Notes: generated by a model from the sequence alone, not told the origin. A stretch of 64,000 bases of DNA from an uncultured Flavobacteriales bacterium (GCA_937872175.1 CALMPI010000016.1:62001-126000); one strand, 5' to 3'. Positions 41,954 through 52,287 are shown, numbered from the stretch's first letter. Program-made: numbers and translations.

Positions 41954-42412
41954 TCAGAGAATGTCGCGGATGATGTAGGTAACGCCGTTGACGGTGGCCT
42001 GTTCACCGACGCGCTTGCCGCTGAGGGCCTGGTAGAGCGGGGCCCTGACGGACAGGCCCAGATAGGTGCGGCCCGCGGCCTCGAACTCCTCCACACTGGT
42101 GGCGATCAGCAGGTCGCGCCGGTCGGTATGCACCACCGAACCGAAGGACACCCCCTCGTGGATGGCACCGGCCTCCACCTGACCCAGCAGGGCCATGTCC
42201 CGCTCCAGCTGCTCCAGCTGCTCACCCAGTCCGTTCATCAGCTCCACATCGGCACCGCGGCGCCCTTCGCTCTGGCTGGCGGATTCCGCAAGGTCGTTCT
42301 CCATCGTCACGGACCGGAGGTCCTCCAGCCGTTCGCGGTGTTCGGCAATGGCCTCCTGCAACCGGCGGCGGGCGCCGTCGATCACCTGTTGCTTCACGTT
42401 CCTTCGGTCCAT
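41954..42412 (-). CDS. GreA/GreB-family transcription factor-like protein
   Basis: A 152-residue protein with an N-terminal helical hairpin (ARRRLQEAIAEHRERLEDLR ... LEQLERDMALL) and a C-terminal FKBP-like half (VSFGSVVHTDRRDLLIATSV, LSVRAPLYQALSGKRVGEQA) typical of GreA. In Bacteroidota such short Gre-like proteins are often mislabelled as 3-oxoacyl-ACP synthase. GreA itself stimulates RNA polymerase to cleave backtracked RNA; whether the hairpin tip here keeps the acidic residues (ENDLAESASQSEGRR) is compatible with that. A TACCTTGC box lies 24 nt upstream. Confidence 0.82.
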   Translation of the reverse strand: MDRRNVKQQVIDGARRRLQEAIAEHRERLEDLRSVTMENDLAESASQSEGRRGADVELMNGLGEQLEQLERDMALLGQVEAGAIHEGVSFGSVVHTDRRDLLIATSVEEFEAAGRTYLGLSVRAPLYQALSGKRVGEQATVNGVTYIIRDIL

Positions 42413-42510
42413 GATGTCCGTTCGGGTCAGGGTGCGGCAAGGTAACCAGCGGCATGGGTCACCGTGTTGACCGCTGACAGCCCCCTCGCCGGTGCTAGAC
42501 TTGCAACCGC

Positions 42511-43107
42511 ATGCCCCGCGTCCTTGTCCTCTTCGCCCATCCCCGGCTCGAGCGCAGCCGCACCAACCGCGCGCTGCTGAAGGCCCTGCCCGTGTCGGAC
42601 CGCATCACCTTGCGCGACCTGTACGAGCTGTATCCGGACATGCAGGTGGACGTGAACGCGGAGCAGGACCTGCTGACCGCGCACGACGTGGTGGTGCTGC
42701 ACCATCCGTTCTATTGGTACAGCGTGCCACCCCTGTTGAAGCAGTACATCGACCTGGTGTACGCCTTCGGCTGGGCCTACGGTCCGGGCGGCACGGCCCT
42801 GCGCGGCAAGGTGCAGTTCCATGTGGTGACCACGGGAGGAGGCCCGGAAGCCTACACCGCCGACGGCTTCCACGGCCATACGCTATCGGAGTTCCTGCTT
42901 CCGCTGAAGCGCACGGCCACCTTGTGCGGCATGCGGTGGGCCCCGCCCTTCGCCGCGCAAGGCACCCATCGCGTGGGCGATGCCGAGCTGGAGCGCATCG
43001 CGCACCGCTACGGACGGATGCTGCACGGGTGGGCGGACGGCACGCTGACCCTGGACCGGATGGCCGGAACGACGGACCAACATCATCTGCTGACCACCCC
43101 GACCTGA
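42511..43107 (+). CDS. KefF-type NAD(P)H-dependent quinone oxidoreductase
   Basis: A 198-residue flavodoxin-like oxidoreductase of the KefF/KefG/MdaB group: VLVLFAHPRLERSRTNRALL at the FMN site, HHPFYWYSVPPLLKQYIDLV and TTGGGPEAYTADGFHG are family hallmarks. KefF is the ancillary activator of glutathione-gated potassium efflux by KefC; here the antiporter gene follows after 3 nt, supporting that role. A TAGACTTG box (42496-42503) lies 7 nt upstream of the ATG. Confidence 0.9.
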   Translation: MPRVLVLFAHPRLERSRTNRALLKALPVSDRITLRDLYELYPDMQVDVNAEQDLLTAHDVVVLHHPFYWYSVPPLLKQYIDLVYAFGWAYGPGGTALRGKVQFHVVTTGGGPEAYTADGFHGHTLSEFLLPLKRTATLCGMRWAPPFAAQGTHRVGDAELERIAHRYGRMLHGWADGTLTLDRMAGTTDQHHLLTTPT

Positions 43108-43110
43108 CCC

Positions 43111-44991
43111 ATGGCCTCCTTTCTTGCTGATGCGGTGGTGTACCTGGGCGCGGCCGTGCTCTGCGTACCGGTGGCCAAGCGCCTGGGCCTGGGCAGTGTG
43201 TTGGGCTACCTGCTCGCCGGCGTGCTCATCGGCCCCTTCCTCCTGGGCTTCATCGGGGAGGAGGGCAAGGACATCATGCACTTCGCCGAGTTCGGGGTGG
43301 TGATGATGCTCTTTCTGGTGGGGCTGGAACTGGAGCCCGCGCTGTTCTGGCGCATGCGCCGGCAGGTGCTGGGGCTGGGCGGTGCCCAGGTGGCGATCAC
43401 CGCCGGGCTGCTTGGTGCCGTGGCGATGGCCATCGGTCTGCCCTGGCAGGCCGGGCTGGCGGTGGGGCTCGCCCTGGCGATGAGCTCCACCGCCATCGCG
43501 CTGCAGAGCCTCAAGGAGAAGGGCCTCTCGCACACCGCCGCCGGCCGCTGTTCCTTCGCTGTGCTGCTCTTCCAGGACATCGCGGTGATCCCCATCCTGG
43601 CCCTATTGCCGCTACTGGCCGCCGCCGCTCCCGTGGCCGCAGGCGGCTCATGGATCGAGGGGCTGCCGGGCTGGCAGCGCACGGTGGTGGTGCTGCTGGC
43701 CGTGGGTGCCATCGTGGGCCTGGGGCGCACCGTGGTGGTGCCGCTGCTGCGTGTGGTGGCCCGCACCCGCCTGCGCGAGCTCTTCGTGGCCTCCGCCCTG
43801 CTGCTGGTGGTGGGCATCGCCCTGTTGATGGAGACCGTGGGCCTGAGCCCTGCCCTGGGCACCTTCCTGGCCGGCGTGGTGCTGGCCAACAGCGAGTACA
43901 AGCACGAGCTCGAAAGCGACCTCGATCCCTTCAAAGGCCTGCTGCTCGGCCTCTTCTTCATGGCCGTCGGCGCGTCCATCAACTTCCCCCTCATCGCCGA
44001 ACGCCCCGCCCTGATCGTGGGCGCCACCCTGCTGGTGATGGTGGCCAAGGCGGCCGTGCTGCTCACCATCGGCCGTCGTGCGGGCCTGGGCACCGACCAG
44101 AACCTGCTGTTCGGCGCAGGCCTGGGCCAGGTGGGGGAGTTCGCGTTCGTGCTCCTGGCCTTCATCGCCCAGTTGGGTCTGCTGGACGGTACCTGGACCG
44201 ACGGGCTGATGGCGGTGACCGCGCTCAGCATGACGCTGACGCCGGTGGTGATGCTGTTCAACGACCGGGTGCTGCTTCCGCGTGTGGGCACCACCGAGGC
44301 CCCCGGGCGCGAAGCCGATGCCGTGGAGGAACGCAACCGGGTGATCATCGCCGGCTTCGGCCACTTCGGCAGCACCGTGGGCCGCCTGCTGCGCGCCAGC
44401 GGTGTGCAGGCCACCCTGCTGGACAACGACAGCGACCAGGTGGATCTGTTGCGCAAGCTCGGCTTCAAGGTCTATTACGGGGACGCCACCCGGCACGATC
44501 TGCTGGAGGCCGCCGGAGCGCACGAGGCCGAACTGCTGGTCTGCGCCATCGCTCCGGAGGCCGCTCCGGCGCTGGTGGACACCGTTCACAGGCACTTCCC
44601 CCACCTGAAGGTGCTCGTGCGCAGCCGCAACCGCATGGACGCTTACGAGCTGATGGACCAGGGTGTGCTTCACATCTACCGCGAGAGCCTCGACACGGCT
44701 CTTCGGCTCGGCGCCGACGTGCTGCGCGAACTGGGTGTCCGCGGGCATACCGCCCATCGCGCCGCGCTGCGGTTCCGGACCTACGACGAGGACGCCCTGA
44801 AGGAGCTGGCCGCCCGACGGGGCGACACCCAGGACTACATCACCGGGGTGCGCGCCGCCATCGCCGAACAGGAGGAGCTGCTGCGCAAGGACATCGGCCT
44901 GGACCTGGACGACCACGACCACGCCTGGGACAGCCAGGAACTGCGCGAGGGCATCGCGGCCGCTCAGCGCAACACGCGCACCACCGGGTAG
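43111..44991 (+). CDS. KefC-type monovalent cation:proton antiporter (CPA2)
   Basis: A 626-residue inner-membrane protein: about 12 transmembrane segments (residues 1-385) of the CPA2 Na/K-H exchanger fold, with LGLGSVLGYLLAGVLIGP and MLFLVGLELEP, then a cytoplasmic RCK/TrkA-N domain (about 405-525, VIIAGFGHFGSTVGRLL) that binds nucleotide. Coupled with the KefF-like protein it likely mediates potassium efflux and cytoplasmic acidification during electrophile stress. The stop overlaps the 3' end of the convergent M14 peptidase gene by 28 nt. Confidence 0.94.
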   Translation: MASFLADAVVYLGAAVLCVPVAKRLGLGSVLGYLLAGVLIGPFLLGFIGEEGKDIMHFAEFGVVMMLFLVGLELEPALFWRMRRQVLGLGGAQVAITAGLLGAVAMAIGLPWQAGLAVGLALAMSSTAIALQSLKEKGLSHTAAGRCSFAVLLFQDIAVIPILALLPLLAAAAPVAAGGSWIEGLPGWQRTVVVLLAVGAIVGLGRTVVVPLLRVVARTRLRELFVASALLLVVGIALLMETVGLSPALGTFLAGVVLANSEYKHELESDLDPFKGLLLGLFFMAVGASINFPLIAERPALIVGATLLVMVAKAAVLLTIGRRAGLGTDQNLLFGAGLGQVGEFAFVLLAFIAQLGLLDGTWTDGLMAVTALSMTLTPVVMLFNDRVLLPRVGTTEAPGREADAVEERNRVIIAGFGHFGSTVGRLLRASGVQATLLDNDSDQVDLLRKLGFKVYYGDATRHDLLEAAGAHEAELLVCAIAPEAAPALVDTVHRHFPHLKVLVRSRNRMDAYELMDQGVLHIYRESLDTALRLGADVLRELGVRGHTAHRAALRFRTYDEDALKELAARRGDTQDYITGVRAAIAEQEELLRKDIGLDLDDHDHAWDSQELREGIAAAQRNTRTTG

Positions 44992-46706
44992 CGGCGGTAC
45001 CCCGGCTCCATGTACGGCGAACGCTGGAACACGAAGGCCAGCTGCGCCCATCCGTCGCCCGCGAAGTCCGGGTCGGCCGCACGCCGCTCCTCCAGCGCCG
45101 CGCGCAGGGACGGGTCGCGCTTCAACAGGTCCGCCGCCACATCCTCGAACACGTAGTCGGTGAACCACTCCTTCTGCTGCAGGATGGCATCGAAGAAGCC
45201 CCAGGCGAAGTAGCTGTCCGGCGCGTCGGGCTCCAATACCTCCATCAGGAACCGATCATGGCGCGTGCCCAGGGGAACGAGCAGGTCACCGGCACGGGCA
45301 TGCACCTCCTCCACCGCGATGGTGGTGCGGATGTCGCGGTGCAGATAACGCCCCTCATAGGGCTCGCGCGCCGTGCGCAGATCGGCGATGTGGTGCACCT
45401 CGCCGCGCAGCACCGTGTCCCGCATGATCCGTTCGAAACGCACACCCGCCATGGCCAGCCGCTGCCCCACTTCACGCCAGGCCTGCGGCACCAGATAGGC
45501 CGCCGGTTTGTCCCGCACCGGGCCGGGCACGTAGGTATCATACCACGGCACGGTGCTGTCCACCGGTCGCGAGCGGTCATAGCGCAGCCGCGGCAGACCG
45601 CTCACCGCGCTGGGTTCCCACACCGTCGCATAGCCCTTCCATGGAAGGCGCTCCACACGGGTGGTATCCAGCTTCCACTGCAGCGGGAAGCCCGAGGCTG
45701 CGGCGGTGTTGCGGGCGGCTTCGGCCCTGGCCCTGCGCAGCTCGGCCCCGTGCTCATCCAACACCGCCAGCGCGCCCACCATCAACTCGAACGTGGCGTT
45801 CACCCGATCGGCGTACGGCTTCAGCATGTGGCTTTCGGCCAGGATGCCCACGGTGTTGAAGAGCGCCGCGTAGCCCGAGGTGTAGCGCGGACCGTCGTAG
45901 AAGGCCATCAGCCCGCTGTCCGGCACCTGCGCCATCGTCTCGAAGTAGGGGCACATTGCGATGTCCTTGCGGTCCATCCAGTGCTGCAGGCCGGGAACAA
46001 GCACCTGGTCGAGGAAGCGCGCCACACCGGGATCGAGCTTCTCGCGGCGGGTGGTGAGCAGCTCCATGACATAGCGATGGTCGGCGCCGTCGCTCACGTG
46101 CGTGTCGATGAGCACATCGGGATCCCAGCGTTGCAAGGCCTGCACCAAGGCCTGCGTGTTGCGCGCATCGGCCTTCACCAGGTCCCGGTTCAGGTCGAGG
46201 TTGCGCGCGTTCGCCCGCTGCCCGTGCTCGATCGGGCCGTTCTGGTCCACGCGGAACACCGTGTCGCGCACGAGCGCGCCGCTCACGTTGTACACCGGAA
46301 CGATGCAGACGGCCGTGTTGGCCGTGAGGCCCATCAGCTGGTCGCTGTCCAGCAACGCCCGGGCCAGCATCAGGCTCGCATCGATGCCGTCGGGCTCGCC
46401 CGGGTGGATGCCGTTGACGATGAAGACCACGCTGCGACCGCGCGCACGGATGCTGTCCGGTGAAAAGGGTCCCCCATCGCTGATGACGAACAGATGGATG
46501 GGCTGGCCGCCATCGTCCCGGCCCATCTCCATCAGACGCGCGGAACGTCGGCCTTCCGCCAGGGCCCGATACCGATCGATCACCTGTTCCCACGTGGGCG
46601 TGACATCACCGGTGAAGGTCCATCCCTGCGCGTGTGCGTGGACGCTCCACATGCACAGCACGAGCGGAAGCGAACGAAGGATGAGGGTGCGGATCAGGTC
46701 GGGCAT
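44964..46706 (-). CDS. M14-family secreted zinc carboxypeptidase
   Basis: A 580-residue exported protein. Signal peptide MPDLIRTLILRSLPLVLCMW..HAHAQ; the M14 zinc ligands H101 and E104 in GIHPGEPDG and a downstream His in VLIDTHVSDG; NARNLDLNRD matches the substrate-binding NxR block. The catalytic domain is about 45-300; residues 300-580 are a Bacteroidota-specific extension of unknown role. Cleavage of C-terminal residues from peptides or peptidoglycan stems is inferred. Start at 46706, 12 nt after a TACTTTCG box (46719-46726, complement). Confidence 0.9.
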   Translation of the reverse strand: MPDLIRTLILRSLPLVLCMWSVHAHAQGWTFTGDVTPTWEQVIDRYRALAEGRRSARLMEMGRDDGGQPIHLFVISDGGPFSPDSIRARGRSVVFIVNGIHPGEPDGIDASLMLARALLDSDQLMGLTANTAVCIVPVYNVSGALVRDTVFRVDQNGPIEHGQRANARNLDLNRDLVKADARNTQALVQALQRWDPDVLIDTHVSDGADHRYVMELLTTRREKLDPGVARFLDQVLVPGLQHWMDRKDIAMCPYFETMAQVPDSGLMAFYDGPRYTSGYAALFNTVGILAESHMLKPYADRVNATFELMVGALAVLDEHGAELRRARAEAARNTAAASGFPLQWKLDTTRVERLPWKGYATVWEPSAVSGLPRLRYDRSRPVDSTVPWYDTYVPGPVRDKPAAYLVPQAWREVGQRLAMAGVRFERIMRDTVLRGEVHHIADLRTAREPYEGRYLHRDIRTTIAVEEVHARAGDLLVPLGTRHDRFLMEVLEPDAPDSYFAWGFFDAILQQKEWFTDYVFEDVAADLLKRDPSLRAALEERRAADPDFAGDGWAQLAFVFQRSPYMEPGYRRYPVVRVLR

Positions 46707-46961
46707 GGGCTCCGCGCTCGAAAGTACTTCAGGTGTGCGAGCTGATCCGGGTGAACGAGCCAACAGAAGGAAGCGTGGCGCCACGGAGCTGACCGGGCCG
46801 ATGGCTCGAACAAGCTCCCCCACCCGCTGCCGATCGGTCAGGTCGTCCGCATCCATCAAGCCATCCAGACAGAAGAGGAGCCGGGCTTTCTGCCAACCGG
46901 TCAGCGATCACGCATCGGAACCGACTTTGAGCGGCTTGGGCGTCCCGACCCCGAACACACC

Positions 46962-49619
46962 ATGGACCTCAACAAATTCACCATCCGCTCCCAGCAGGCC
47001 ATCCAACAGGCGCAGACCATCGCCAGCGGATATGGCCAGCAGATGCTCGAGAACGGCCACCTGCTCAAAGGCATCCTGGAGGTGGACCCCGATGTGACGC
47101 CCTTCCTGCTGAAGAAGCTCAACGTGAACGTGCCCGCGATGACACAGGCGCTGGACCGCATTGTTCAGGGCTATCCGAAGGTGAACGGCGGGCAGATCTC
47201 ATTGTCACGCTACAGCAGCGATGCGTTGACGAAAGCCTTGGCAGCGCTCAAGGAATTCGGTGATGAGTTCGCCAGTGTGGAGCACATGCTCATCGGCATC
47301 CTCGACAGCGGTGACACCGTGGCCCAACTGCTGAAGGACAACGGCGTCACCAAGAAGGACCTGATCGCGGCCATCAAGGAATTGCGCAAGGGCAGCAAGG
47401 TGACCAGCCAGAGCCAGGAGGAGACCTACAACGCGCTCAACAAATACGCGAAGAACCTCAACCAGCTCGCCAAGGACAACAAGCTCGATCCGGTCATCGG
47501 CCGCGACGAGGAGATCCGCCGCGTGCTGCAGATCCTCAGCCGCCGCACGAAGAACAACCCCATCCTGATCGGTGAGCCGGGCGTGGGCAAGACCGCCATC
47601 GCCGAGGGCATCGCCCAGCGCATCGTCAGCGGCGACATCCCCGAGGACTTGCAAGGGAAACAGGTGTACGCGCTTGACATCGCGGCACTGATCGCCGGCG
47701 CCAAGTACAAGGGCGAGTTCGAGGAGCGCCTGAAGGCCGTGGTGAAAGAGGTGATCTCCGCCGAAGGCAACATCATCCTCTTCATCGACGAGATCCACAC
47801 GCTTGTGGGCGCGGGCGGTGGCGAAGGCGCCATGGACGCCGCCAACATCCTGAAGCCCGCCCTGGCGCGCGGCGAACTGCGCAGCATCGGCGCCACCACG
47901 CTCAACGAGTACCAGAAGTACTTCGAGAAGGACAAGGCCCTGGAGCGCCGCTTCCAGAAGGTGATGGTGGACGAGCCCAGCCGCGAGGACGCCATCTCCA
48001 TCCTGCGCGGCCTGAAGGAGAAGTACGAGAGCCACCACAAGGTGCTGATCAAGGACGCCGCGATCATCGCCGCCGTGGAGCTGAGCACGCGCTACATCGC
48101 CGATCGCTTCCTGCCGGACAAGGCCATCGACCTGATCGACGAGGCCGCGAGCAAACTACGCATGGAGATCAACTCCAAGCCCGAGGAGCTCGACGAGATC
48201 GACCGCCGCATCATGCAATTGGAGATCGAGCGCGAGGCCATCAAGCGCGAGAACGACGAGGCCAAGCTGGCCGAGCTGAACAAGGAGCTCGCGGAACTGA
48301 GCGGCCAGCGCGACGGCTTCAAGGCCCGCTGGGAGAGCGAGCGCCAGCTGGTGGACCGCATCAACAGCGCCAAGGACAAGATCGAGGAGCTGAAGCACCA
48401 GGCGCAGCAGTACGAGCGCGAGGGCGACTTCGGCAAGGTGGCCGAGATCCGCTACGGCCGCATCCAGGAGACCGAGAAGGAGCTCGCCGCCGCCAAGGAC
48501 GAACTGCTGAAGCTGCAGGCCGAGAGCAAGATGATCAAGGAGGAGGTGGACGTGGAGGAGATCGCCGCCGTGGTGAGCCGCTGGACCGGTGTGCCGGTAA
48601 CGCGCATGCTCGAAGCCGAACGCACCAAGCTTCTGAAACTCGAAGACGAATTGCACAAGCGCGTGATCGGTCAGGACGAGGCCGTGCACGCCGTGGCCGA
48701 TGCCGTACGCCGCAGCCGCGCGGGCATGGCTGATGAGCGCCGCCCCATCGGCAGCTTCATCTTCCTGGGCACCACGGGCGTCGGCAAAACGGAACTCGCG
48801 AAGGCGCTCAGCGAGATCCTCTTCAACGACGAGCACGCCATGACGCGCATCGACATGAGCGAGTACCAGGAACGCCACAGCGTGAGCCGCCTCGTGGGCG
48901 CGCCTCCGGGTTACGTAGGCTACGACGAAGGTGGCCAGCTCACCGAGGCCGTGCGTCGCAAGCCATACAGCGTGGTGCTGCTGGACGAGATCGAGAAGGC
49001 CCACCCCGACGTGTGGAACATCCTGCTGCAGGTGCTCGATGATGGCCGCCTCACCGACAACAAGGGCCGCGTGGTGAACTTCAAGAACACCCTCATCATC
49101 ATGACGAGCAACATCGGCTCGCACATCATCCAGGAGAACTTCGAAGGGCTGGAGCGCAAGAACGTGGAGGAGGTCGTGGAGAAGACCCAGCGCGAGGTGA
49201 TGGAGCTGCTGCGCAAGACCGTGCGTCCCGAGTTCCTCAACCGCGTGGACGAGTTGATCATGTTCCGTCCGCTGAGCCAGGGCGATGTGCGCGAGATCGT
49301 GAAGCTGCAGCTGCACATGCTGATGCAGAAGCTGGAGGAGAAGGACATCCACCTCATCCCCAGCGAAGAGCTGATCGCCCACATCTCCACCACGGGCTTC
49401 GATCCGCAGTTCGGCGCGCGCCCGATCAAGCGCATGATCCAGAAGGAGCTGCTGAACGAGCTGAGCAAGCAGATCATCGCGGGCACGCTGGAGACCGGCA
49501 AGCCACAGGTGATCGATGTGTTCGACGGGAAGATCGTGCTGCGGAAGCCGGTGGACGAGAAGGAGGCCGGGAAGGCGAACGGGAATGGGAAGAAGAAGGC
49601 GAAGGTGAGCGCGTCGTAA
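46962..49619 (+). CDS. clpB: ATP-dependent chaperone ClpB
   Basis: Hexameric AAA+ disaggregase of 885 residues that works with DnaK. Order: Clp-N domain (1-145; [20 protein letters not shown]), NBD1 with Walker A GEPGVGKT (about 204-211), the coiled-coil middle domain (about 400-535), NBD2 with GTTGVGKT (about 604-611) and the C-terminal D2 domain ([21 protein letters not shown]). Ends with a Lys/Asn/Gly tail. A CGACTTTG sequence (46922-46929) 32 nt upstream is the only promoter-like box; no CIRCE element seen in the 255-bp upstream gap, which otherwise holds nothing recognisable. Confidence 0.98.
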   Translation: MDLNKFTIRSQQAIQQAQTIASGYGQQMLENGHLLKGILEVDPDVTPFLLKKLNVNVPAMTQALDRIVQGYPKVNGGQISLSRYSSDALTKALAALKEFGDEFASVEHMLIGILDSGDTVAQLLKDNGVTKKDLIAAIKELRKGSKVTSQSQEETYNALNKYAKNLNQLAKDNKLDPVIGRDEEIRRVLQILSRRTKNNPILIGEPGVGKTAIAEGIAQRIVSGDIPEDLQGKQVYALDIAALIAGAKYKGEFEERLKAVVKEVISAEGNIILFIDEIHTLVGAGGGEGAMDAANILKPALARGELRSIGATTLNEYQKYFEKDKALERRFQKVMVDEPSREDAISILRGLKEKYESHHKVLIKDAAIIAAVELSTRYIADRFLPDKAIDLIDEAASKLRMEINSKPEELDEIDRRIMQLEIEREAIKRENDEAKLAELNKELAELSGQRDGFKARWESERQLVDRINSAKDKIEELKHQAQQYEREGDFGKVAEIRYGRIQETEKELAAAKDELLKLQAESKMIKEEVDVEEIAAVVSRWTGVPVTRMLEAERTKLLKLEDELHKRVIGQDEAVHAVADAVRRSRAGMADERRPIGSFIFLGTTGVGKTELAKALSEILFNDEHAMTRIDMSEYQERHSVSRLVGAPPGYVGYDEGGQLTEAVRRKPYSVVLLDEIEKAHPDVWNILLQVLDDGRLTDNKGRVVNFKNTLIIMTSNIGSHIIQENFEGLERKNVEEVVEKTQREVMELLRKTVRPEFLNRVDELIMFRPLSQGDVREIVKLQLHMLMQKLEEKDIHLIPSEELIAHISTTGFDPQFGARPIKRMIQKELLNELSKQIIAGTLETGKPQVIDVFDGKIVLRKPVDEKEAGKANGNGKKKAKVSAS

Positions 49620-49653
49620 CGGACGGGGCATCCCAGGTCCCCACACATATCGA

Positions 49654-49690
49654 GCGCGCCCCTGGCCCAGATCGGGTCGGGGGCGCGCGC
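49654..49690 (+). terminator. Probable clpB terminator
   Basis: GCGCGCCCC (49654-49662) pairs with GGGGCGCGC (49680-49688), followed by GCTTTC, 34 nt after the clpB stop. Confidence 0.6.
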
Positions 49691-49778
49691 TTTCATTCTC
49701 CACTGACCTATCGATCGAATTCAATGCTGCATCGACAGCGCGCGGGCGTTACCTTCAGCCTTCTCCGGTCCATCGCCC

Positions 49779-50804
49779 ATGCGTATCCTGAAGCGTCTGT
49801 TATTGACCCTCCTCAGTATCGGCCTCGTGGCCTGGCTCGCCTTCTCGCTCAGCGTCTGGCCCGGTGCCATGGTGGTGCGAAGCACTTTCAAGAAAGGCGG
49901 CGAGGAGATGAGGCAAGGCCAAGTGGCCTTCGAGCGGAACGATGTGCATGTGATCCTGGATGAAGTGTACACGGCCGGCGACCCCGATGCCCGCATGGAC
50001 ATCTACATCCCGCAGCGGATGATGGGCGGTGACCACCGTCTGCCCGTCGTGGTCTGGACCCATGGCGGCGGCTGGATCGGCGGTGACAAGAGCGAGATGC
50101 GGGGATACCTGATGCACCTGGCCAATGAAGGTTACGTGGTGATCGCCATCAACTACGGCCTGGCCCCGGAGCACCGCTATCCTGCACCGCTGCACCAGAT
50201 CAATGCTGCCCTGGCCCATATCGGCGCGAATGCCGAGCGCTTCCATGCCGACATGGACCAGGTCTTCATGGCGGGCGACAGCGCCGGGGCGCAGCTCACC
50301 GCGCAGACCGCGGCCATCATCACGGACCCGGAACATGCGCAGGCGGTCGGCATTTCCCCCACCCTGGCCCCCCAACAATTGCGCGGGCTGATCCTGCACT
50401 GCGGGCTCTACGACATGTCCGTGTATGTGCAGCGTGCCAGCGCCGCCGGCGGCATTGTGGGCTACCTGGCGAACATCCTGCCTTGGGCCTACCTCGGCGA
50501 GCGCCGGCCGGACGAGGCTTCGTTGCGTCGCATCTCGCCCATCCACCACGCCACCTCAGCGTTTCCGCCCGTCTTCATCAGTGGTGGCAACGGCGACCCC
50601 CTCACCGCGCACCAGAGCCGTCCCATGTCCGCGCGGCTCGAAGAACTGGGTGTACCGGTGACCAGCCTGTTCTTCCCGGACGACCATTCGCCTGCATTGC
50701 CCCACGAATACCAGTTCCGACTGGCGGAGCCAGAGGCTCAACAGGCCTTTGCGATGACGCTTGAGTTCCTGAAGGCACGGACACGTTCACCATCGACCCG
50801 GTAA
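49779..50804 (+). CDS. Alpha/beta hydrolase, carboxylesterase/HSL-like
   Basis: A 341-residue esterase-type enzyme with an N-terminal transmembrane anchor or signal (RLLLTLLSIGLVAWLAFSL). The oxyanion-hole motif HGGGW (in VVVWTHGGGWIGGDKSE, about 93-97) and the nucleophile elbow GDSAG (about 166-170) mark the hormone-sensitive-lipase/BD-FAE-like group; the acid and His are likely in NGDPLTAHQS and DDHSPALPHE. Substrate unknown. A TACCTTCA box (49750-49757) lies 21 nt upstream of the ATG. The 283-bp gap downstream (50805-51087) holds nothing I recognise. Confidence 0.88.
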   Translation: MRILKRLLLTLLSIGLVAWLAFSLSVWPGAMVVRSTFKKGGEEMRQGQVAFERNDVHVILDEVYTAGDPDARMDIYIPQRMMGGDHRLPVVVWTHGGGWIGGDKSEMRGYLMHLANEGYVVIAINYGLAPEHRYPAPLHQINAALAHIGANAERFHADMDQVFMAGDSAGAQLTAQTAAIITDPEHAQAVGISPTLAPQQLRGLILHCGLYDMSVYVQRASAAGGIVGYLANILPWAYLGERRPDEASLRRISPIHHATSAFPPVFISGGNGDPLTAHQSRPMSARLEELGVPVTSLFFPDDHSPALPHEYQFRLAEPEAQQAFAMTLEFLKARTRSPSTR

Positions 50805-51087
50805 CCCCGCCTATCCGATCCTTCGCCCTACGCCGAGGCCCTTCCCGGGCAGAGATCGCCCTCTCCATCTATGGAACGGCGAGGTCAGAGCAGCTCCCCG
50901 CCCGGTTCTGAACGGATCGTGTGCAGCCGAACGGGCCCTGCGGAGAGGGCATCCACGGCGGATGAATACGTTGATGCGGTCCGGTCCGCTTTTCGCCCCC
51001 GATGTGCACGATCGCCTTCCGCACCAAGTCCATGGCGTGCAGGGTACCGGTGGGCCACGGTCTTTCGCACCTGCCTACTTTCACCCC

Positions 51088-51933
51088 ATGCCTTCCCCCC
51101 TGCTCGTCACCAAGGCCGATGGGTCCGTGGTGCCCTTCGACGCGGAGAAGCTTCGAACATCGCTGCGACGCTCGGGCGCCGATGACGACACTGCGGCCCA
51201 GGTGCTCAAGGACCTTCAGCCGCGACTGGTACCCTGCCTGAGCACACACAAGATCCACCGGCTGGCGTTCAAGTTGCTTCGGAAGCGCAGCCGACCCAGC
51301 GCTGCACGCTACCGCCTCAAGCAGGCCATCCTTGACCTGGGACCCTCCGGCTTCCCCTTCGAGCGCTTCATCGCCCGCATCCTGGAGCACGATGGCTACG
51401 CTGTGCAGGTGGACGTGGGGGTGGAGGGCCGCTGTGTGCAGCACGAGGTCGACGTGGTGGCTGAGAAAGGGCCGCAGCATTTCCTGGTGGAATGCAAGTA
51501 CCACAACACGCCGGGCCGCGTGTGCGATGTGAAGGTGCCGCTCTACATCAAGGCGCGCTTCGACGATGTGACCGAGCGGTGGCGCAGCGAACCCGGCAAC
51601 GGCCATCGCTTCACCCAGGGATGGCTCGTCACGAACACGCGCTTCACGAGCGATGCGCTGCGCTACGGTGAATGCGCCGGCCTGCGTATGCTGGGCTGGG
51701 ACCATCCCGCCAAAGGCAGCCTCAAGCATCGCATCGACCGCAGCGGGCTCTATCCGCTCACCTGCCTCAGCAGCCTCACCAGGGCGGAGAAGGAGCGCCT
51801 GCTGGCCGCAGGGCTGGTGATGGCCCGCGACATCATGGACCAGACCGATGCGCTGCGCCTAGCGCAGGTGAGCGGAACACGCGCGGCCCATGTCATCCAG
51901 GAATGCGAAGCGCTGTGCCACAGCATGCCGTGA
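51088..51933 (+). CDS. ATP-cone domain fused to a restriction-endonuclease-like (Mrr/PD-(D/E)XK) domain
   Basis: A 281-residue soluble protein. Residues 4-85 are an ATP-cone (LLVTKADGSVVPFDAEKLR ... ARYRLKQAIL), the regulatory nucleotide-binding module of ribonucleotide reductases. Residues 90-185 form a PD-(D/E)XK nuclease core with D122 and the E135-C-K137 motif (HEVDVVAEKG, FLVECKYH). The C-terminal 80 residues contain a helix-hairpin-helix-like segment (LTRAEKERLLAAGLVMARDI). Nucleotide-controlled DNA cleavage is inferred; no methylase or other restriction gene is adjacent. ATG 51088 lies 4 nt after a TACTTTCA box (51076-51083). Confidence 0.85.
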   Translation: MPSPLLVTKADGSVVPFDAEKLRTSLRRSGADDDTAAQVLKDLQPRLVPCLSTHKIHRLAFKLLRKRSRPSAARYRLKQAILDLGPSGFPFERFIARILEHDGYAVQVDVGVEGRCVQHEVDVVAEKGPQHFLVECKYHNTPGRVCDVKVPLYIKARFDDVTERWRSEPGNGHRFTQGWLVTNTRFTSDALRYGECAGLRMLGWDHPAKGSLKHRIDRSGLYPLTCLSSLTRAEKERLLAAGLVMARDIMDQTDALRLAQVSGTRAAHVIQECEALCHSMP

Positions 51934-51942
51934 TGCGCCCGC

Positions 51943-52287
51943 TCAGTTCGTCCACACCGCATATCCCTTCCGCCGCAACTCCAGCGCCAGGCCTTTCTCC
52001 ACCTCCAGCGCTTCGGCCCGGCTGAGCGGCCCGATGTGCTGGTACAGGCTGGGGCGCAGGTAGCGCCCGTACTTCCTCACGATGGCGCTGCTGAGGTCGT
52101 GGCCCTTCTTGCTGAGCGCGCCGGTCTTGTGCTGGGCGAAGCGCTCCTGCGGCGTTCTGCTGGTCATGCCCACGTACAGGCATTCCAGCGCCCCATTGTA
52201 CTGCGGGTTCGCCGCGCGGAACCTCCAGTTCTCCGTGAAGACCTTCCGGCTGAGCTCGATCACGTACACCGTGTAGGCCGTCGGCAT
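51943..52287 (-). CDS. GIY-YIG-like nuclease family protein
   Basis: A 114-residue protein with a divergent GIY-YIG pattern: YTVYVIEL, then CLYVGMTSRTPQERFAQHKT, the classic second strand and helix with the conserved Arg, and a later Glu (ALEVEKGLALEL) at the metal-site position. Isolated small GIY-YIG proteins occur widely and mostly lack known targets. It lies convergently 9 nt from the ATP-cone nuclease gene; no functional link is proven. Confidence 0.65.
   Translation of the reverse strand: MPTAYTVYVIELSRKVFTENWRFRAANPQYNGALECLYVGMTSRTPQERFAQHKTGALSKKGHDLSSAIVRKYGRYLRPSLYQHIGPLSRAEALEVEKGLALELRRKGYAVWTN

Noticed and set aside
48156-49724. Minus-strand open frame opposite clpB
   Set aside because: Leu/His-rich antisense translation of a well-conserved gene; no start signal.
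50805-51087. Possible SRP RNA in the gap before the ATP-cone nuclease
   Set aside because: GAGGTCAGAGCAGC looked suggestive, but the GGAA tetraloop region and flanking pairing of SRP RNA are absent.
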